Below, piece by piece: positions 58,708 through 64,000 of a stretch of 64,000 bases of DNA; within the stretch, counting starts at the first letter, position 1, and each line of letters starts with the position of its first letter. A program made the translations under genes and the position numbers. Source of the stretch: Rhodopseudomonas sp. BR0M22 (GTDB taxonomy: Bacteria; Pseudomonadota; Alphaproteobacteria; Rhizobiales; Xanthobacteraceae); contig NZ_QUMK01000013.1 in assembly GCF_010907035.1 (NCBI RefSeq), positions 1 through 64,000 of the forward strand, given 5' to 3'. The notes beneath the pieces were generated by a model. It was given only the letters and a program-made list of their open reading frames with translations, ran no database searches and was not told the origin of the DNA.

Positions 58708-58975
58708 CTTATTAGTCCTCCCTGGAGCTTGTTCGTTTGATCGTTGGTTTCGGTGTTAGCGCAGATCAGTCATGCGTTTCAACCGCCGTCTGGTGATTGG
58801 TGGAAATAAGTCGAATGTGGTGAGTGACAAAAAGCGGAGCGACTCGTGATCGGTAGCTAGTTGCTTAACCACGCGCCGTGCCGCCCGGAAGATGAACGTC
58901 GCCTCTCTTTTTCGAGTTCCGCCCTATGGAATGTTCAGGTGTCGAGATGTTGCGACATCTGGGGAAACGCGCGCG

Positions 58976-60818
<1,843 letters not shown>

Positions 60819-60900
60819 CGGTGTGCACCGCCGAGGCTGCATCGCGCAGCCTGGCGCCCCGTGGGCACCGCGCCGTCTACGACTTTCGTCTATTTGGTGT

Positions 60901-61203
60901 CTATCGGGTCTGCGCAGTCGGCGCCGGGTGCCCGGATTCAGCGGCCTTCGCCGCTTCGAGTTTTTCCCGCTCGGCCGCCGGCATCTTCCGGAGCCGTTCC
61001 TGCTCCTGCATATAGGCGTCGTACTTGGCGGTGCCGGGGCGCGGTGGAGCGTCCGGCGGCAGTCCCCCGGCCCACTGCGGCACATAGTCCGCCATGCCCA
61101 CGGTCAGCGCGCTGTTGATGCTGCCGCAGCCTGCCAGGGTGCCCAACATCACGATAGCGCTGACAACGCGCAGTCCACTCGGCAACCCAATTCCCATCGA
61201 CAC
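60901..61203 (-). CDS. Small putative lipoprotein
   Basis: A 100-residue protein with a signal (VVSAIVMLGTLAGC, lipobox LAGC ending near residue 26) followed by a charged mature tail rich in Glu, Lys and Arg (QEQERLRKMPAAEREKLEAAKAAE). It looks like the small uncharacterised envelope lipoproteins of alphaproteobacteria. It stands between purU and the system 3 binding protein. Function unknown. Confidence 0.6.
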   Translation of the reverse strand: MSMGIGLPSGLRVVSAIVMLGTLAGCGSINSALTVGMADYVPQWAGGLPPDAPPRPGTAKYDAYMQEQERLRKMPAAEREKLEAAKAAESGHPAPTAQTR

Positions 61204-61565
61204 TCTCGACCTCGCTCGCCGCCGGCCGCAGGGCGCCGACGCATCTGTTTACCGCGTCTGCCCGATCGGTCCAAACCGTCGCCCGCTATCGGATAGCGGC
61301 ATACCTGTTATTGCGCCATCATTTCAGTTTCCGTGGCAATGATAAGGCGCCAGATGCGTCGGAACGATACGAGTCGGCGGTGGGATGGTTCGGCCCTTGC
61401 TCGACCGCATTCGCCGTCGGCACCGAAGACATCGCAGGGCGCGTAGGGGAGGCTTTCGCAAGTCGCCCCCGCGAGGCGACAGCGCAACGCGATGTCGGCT
61501 ATGGTGGACGGACAAAGCCTCGAAAAAGAGGCGAGCAACAAAACTCAGAGGAAAAGGAAACATCC
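61204..61565. other. Gap upstream of the system 3 binding protein
   Basis: These 362 bases carry no supportable gene. Just before 61566, GAGGAAAAGG forms a good ribosome binding site for the substrate-binding gene. Promoters for that gene and for the divergent lipoprotein should be here; no clear boxes were found. Confidence 0.4.
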
Positions 61566-62744
61566 ATGCGGATAGGCAGACGAACGTTGTTGCAGGCCGC
61601 CTGTGTCGCTCTGGCAGGCGCCGCGCCGATCGCTGTGGCACATGCCGAGGATACCGTGAAGATCGGCCTGATCGTGCCGATGACCAGCGGCCAGGCCTCG
61701 ACCGGCAAACAGATCGACAACGCCGTCAAGCTGTACATGAAGCAGCATGGCGACACCGTCGCCGGCAAGAAGATCGAGGTCATCCTGAAAGACGACGCCG
61801 CGGTGCCGGACAACACCAAGCGGCTCGCGCAGGAACTGATCGTCAACGACAAGGTCAATGTCATCGCCGGCTTCGGCATCACTCCGGCGGCCCTGGCTGC
61901 GGCGCCGCTGGCGACGCAGGCCAAAGTGCCCGAGGTGGTGATGGCAGCCGGCACCTCGATCATCACCGAGCGCTCGCCCTACATCGTCCGCACCTCGTTC
62001 ACGCTGCCGCAGTCCTCCACCGTGATCGGCGACTGGGCGGCCAAAAACGGCATCAAGAAGGTGGTGACGCTGACTTCCGACTACGCGCCGGGCAATGACG
62101 CGCTGAAGGCGTTCAAGGAGCATTTCATCGCCGGCGGCGGCCAGATCGTCGAAGAGGTCAAGGTGCCGCTCGCCAACCCGGATTTCGCCCCGTTCCTGCA
62201 GCGCGCCAAAGACGCCAAGCCGGATGCGATGTTCGTGTTCGTGCCGGCCGGGCAGGGCGGCAACTTCATGAAGCAGTTCGCCGAGCGCGGTCTCGACAAG
62301 TCGGGCATCAAGGTGATCGGCCCCGGCGACGTGATGGATGACGACCTGCTCAACAGCATGGGCGATGCCGCGATCGGCGTCGTCACCGCGCACATCTATT
62401 CCGCAGCGCATCCGTCGGAGCTGAACAAGCAATTCGTCGAAGCCTACAAGAAAGACTACGGCCAGCGGCCGGGCTTCATGGCGGTCGGCGGTTACGACGG
62501 CATTCACCTGATCTACGAAGCGCTGAAGAAGACCGGCGGCAAGGCCGACGGCGACTCGCTGATCGCCGCGATGAAGGGCATGGCCTGGGAAAGCCCGCGC
62601 GGGCCGATCTCGATCGACCCGGAAACCCGCGACATCGTCCAGAACGTTTACATCCGCAAGGTCGAGAAGGTCGACGGCGAGCTCTACAACGTCGAGTTCG
62701 ACAAGGTCGACGCGGTCAAGGACCCGGGCAAGACGAAGAAGTAA
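61566..62744 (+). CDS. Branched-chain type ABC substrate-binding protein, system 3
   Basis: A 392-residue binding protein whose leader MRIGRRTLLQAACVALAGAA has a twin-arginine-like RRTLL motif before the hydrophobic part, so Tat export is possible. The mature fold starts VKIGLIVPMTSGQASTGKQID, then KKIEVILKDDAAVPDNTKRLAQELIVNDKVNVIAGF and PGFMAVGGYDGIHLIYEALKKTGG. It is followed by a repeat and then livH and livM of the same system. Ligand unknown; it is clearly different from the other two binding proteins. Confidence 0.9.
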   Translation: MRIGRRTLLQAACVALAGAAPIAVAHAEDTVKIGLIVPMTSGQASTGKQIDNAVKLYMKQHGDTVAGKKIEVILKDDAAVPDNTKRLAQELIVNDKVNVIAGFGITPAALAAAPLATQAKVPEVVMAAGTSIITERSPYIVRTSFTLPQSSTVIGDWAAKNGIKKVVTLTSDYAPGNDALKAFKEHFIAGGGQIVEEVKVPLANPDFAPFLQRAKDAKPDAMFVFVPAGQGGNFMKQFAERGLDKSGIKVIGPGDVMDDDLLNSMGDAAIGVVTAHIYSAAHPSELNKQFVEAYKKDYGQRPGFMAVGGYDGIHLIYEALKKTGGKADGDSLIAAMKGMAWESPRGPISIDPETRDIVQNVYIRKVEKVDGELYNVEFDKVDAVKDPGKTKK

Positions 62745-62771
62745 GCGACTGCGCGCTCCGATTTGGCTTTG

Positions 62772-62865
62772 GTCATTTCGGGGCGCGCGCAGCGCGAGCC
62801 CGGAATCTCGCTCAACAACCTCTGGATTCCGGGTTCGCTCGCTGGCGCGATCGCCCCGAAATGAC
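62772..62865. repeat. Palindromic repeat between SBP and livH of system 3
   Basis: GTCATTTCGGGGCG on the left matches CGCCCCGAAATGAC on the right, with CGCGAGCCCGGAAT facing ATTCCGGGTTCG inside. It is a dispersed high-GC palindrome of a different family from those at 44499 and 57323, and lies at the same kind of position. Confidence 0.8.
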
Positions 62866-62888
62866 GATAGCGAAGTGATTGCGAGCCC

Positions 62889-63755
62889 ATGACCCTGCTC
62901 ACCATTCTGTTCGACGGTGTCGCCTATGGCATGCTGCTGTTCGTGCTCGCGTGCGGGCTGGCGGTGACGCTGGGGCTGATGAATTTCGTCAATCTCGCGC
63001 ACGGCGCGTTCGCGATGGCCGGTGGCTATGTCTGTGCCGTGCTGGTCAATCAGGCGGGCTGGCCGTTCCTCGCAGCGTTGCCGCTCGCCTTCCTGGCCAG
63101 CGCCGTGATCGGCGCGGTCCTGGAGCGCCTGCTGTACCGGCATCTCTACGCGCGCTCTCACCTCGATCAGGTGCTGTTCAGCGTCGGGCTGGTGTTCATG
63201 TCGGTCGCCGCGGTCGACTACATCATGGGCTCGTCGCGGGTGTTCATGCAGCTGCCGGAGGCGCTGCAGGGCCAGATCGACCTGTTCGGCGTCGGCATCG
63301 GCCGCTACCGGCTGATGATCATCGTAATCTGCGGCCTGCTGACGGTCGGCCTGCAGCTGACCCTGGCGAAGACGCGGTTCGGCAGCCGGCTGCGTGCGGC
63401 GGTCGACGATCCGCGCGTCGCATCCGGCCTCGGCATCAACGTGCCGCAGGTGTTCGCGCTGACATTTGCGTTCGGCTGCGGGCTCGCCGGCTTCGGGGGG
63501 GCGCTCAGCGCCGAGATTCTCGGACTCGATCCGTATTTCCCGCTGAAGTTCATGATCTACTTCCTGATCGTCGTCACCGTCGGCGGCTCCTCTTCGATTA
63601 CCGGGCCGTTCCTCGCCTCGCTGCTGCTCGGCATCGGCGATGTTGCCGGCAAATACTATCTGCCCAAGCTCGGGCCGTTCGTGATCTACACCATCATGAT
63701 CGTGATCCTGATCTGGCGTCCCAACGGCCTGTTCGGCCGCACCGCGGCGCGCTGA
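62889..63755 (+). CDS. livH: Branched-chain type permease (LivH), system 3
   Basis: A 288-residue permease with about eight hydrophobic segments. LivH blocks DGVAYGMLLFVLACGLAVTLGLMNFVNLAHGAFAMAGGYV and SRLRAAVDDPRVASGLGINV, and the C-terminal VTVGGSSSITGPFLASLLLG are present. Its TGA overlaps the next ATG (ATGA), so it is coupled to livM. ATPase genes of system 3 should lie beyond the window. Confidence 0.92.
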   Translation: MTLLTILFDGVAYGMLLFVLACGLAVTLGLMNFVNLAHGAFAMAGGYVCAVLVNQAGWPFLAALPLAFLASAVIGAVLERLLYRHLYARSHLDQVLFSVGLVFMSVAAVDYIMGSSRVFMQLPEALQGQIDLFGVGIGRYRLMIIVICGLLTVGLQLTLAKTRFGSRLRAAVDDPRVASGLGINVPQVFALTFAFGCGLAGFGGALSAEILGLDPYFPLKFMIYFLIVVTVGGSSSITGPFLASLLLGIGDVAGKYYLPKLGPFVIYTIMIVILIWRPNGLFGRTAAR

Positions 63756-64000
63756 TGACCATGTCGACTCCTCCCGAAATCGTCGGCTTCCACGCTCGCC
63801 GCACGGCGCGCTGGCACTGGGCCGAGTTCGCGTTCTGGACCGTGCTGATCGGCTGCGGCCTGCTGTTTCCGTCGCGCTATCTGATCATGACCGAGATCGT
63901 CCGGCTCGGCCTGTTCGCGCTGTCGCTCGATCTGATCCTCGGCTATGCCGGCATCGTCTCGCTCGGCCATGCCGCCTTCTTCGGCGTCGGCGCCTACAGC
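63755..64000 (+). CDS. livM: Branched-chain type permease (LivM), system 3, partial
   Basis: The first 82 codons of a LivM permease run off the right edge. It starts with MTMSTPPEIVGFHARRTARW, a basic N-terminus, then hydrophobic segments and the LivM block DLILGYAGIVSLGHAAFFGVGAY. An ATG two codons later is also possible. It overlaps the livH stop by one base. Confidence 0.88.
   Translation, partial: MTMSTPPEIVGFHARRTARWHWAEFAFWTVLIGCGLLFPSRYLIMTEIVRLGLFALSLDLILGYAGIVSLGHAAFFGVGAYS

Overview
The window looks like a chromosomal piece of a high-GC alphaproteobacterium, most likely a Rhodopseudomonas palustris-like member of the Bradyrhizobium family. This rests on gene content (greA next to carB, several branched-chain amino acid type ABC systems, an acyl-CoA synthetase inside one of them), on codon and GC bias, and on dispersed palindromic repeats of the kind common in that family. 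No rRNA, CRISPR array, transposase or integrase was seen.

Region 1 (about 1-8060) is housekeeping: greA and carB on the minus strand, a strange tRNA-Cys-shaped element with its own downstream terminator (4138-4349), msrA and msrB on the plus strand, two small conserved or hypothetical genes, and a TylF-like methyltransferase at the edge of the next region.

Region 2 (about 7154-39533) is a large surface polysaccharide locus. The left arm is mostly minus strand: uronic acid enzymes (UDP-glucuronate 4-epimerase, UDP-HexNAc 6-dehydrogenase), an epimerase, glycosyltransferases, methyltransferases and an AsnB-type amidotransferase, with a divergent gmd paralogue read on plus. The right arm is mostly plus strand: gmd-fcl-fcl (GDP-fucose type sugars), a STELLO-like protein, a broken methyltransferase followed by a Wzx-type flippase, a neuB-neuC-neuA nonulosonic acid module, a capsule-type transferase, more glycosyltransferases, a second AsnB and a Wzy/WaaL-type membrane protein. 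Together these could make, flip and polymerise an O-antigen or capsule containing 6-deoxyhexose, (amidated) uronic acid and a sialic-acid-like sugar.

Region 3 (about 39904-64000) holds three branched-chain type ABC uptake systems: livF-SBP-livM-livH-fadD-livG (minus strand), livF-livG-livM-livH-SBP (minus strand), and SBP-livH-livM (plus strand, running off the window). Palindromic repeats sit in their intergenic gaps, repeatedly at junctions between substrate-binding protein and permease genes. Between them lie a PMT-like membrane glycosyltransferase, a MerR regulator with a carboxymuconolactone-decarboxylase-like gene, hemD-like and purU genes, and lipoproteins.

The most unusual element is a roughly 2 kb island at 51608-53595 inserted at the 3' end of the second livF. 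It carries a three-Cys-motif (DUF5131/Gp37-Gp68) gene and its partner tcmP. It is flanked by a 184-bp direct repeat of the livF 3' end whose two copies differ at five sites, all synonymous. The other standout is the tRNA-Cys-like gene with an aberrant D-loop and a six-base anticodon loop.
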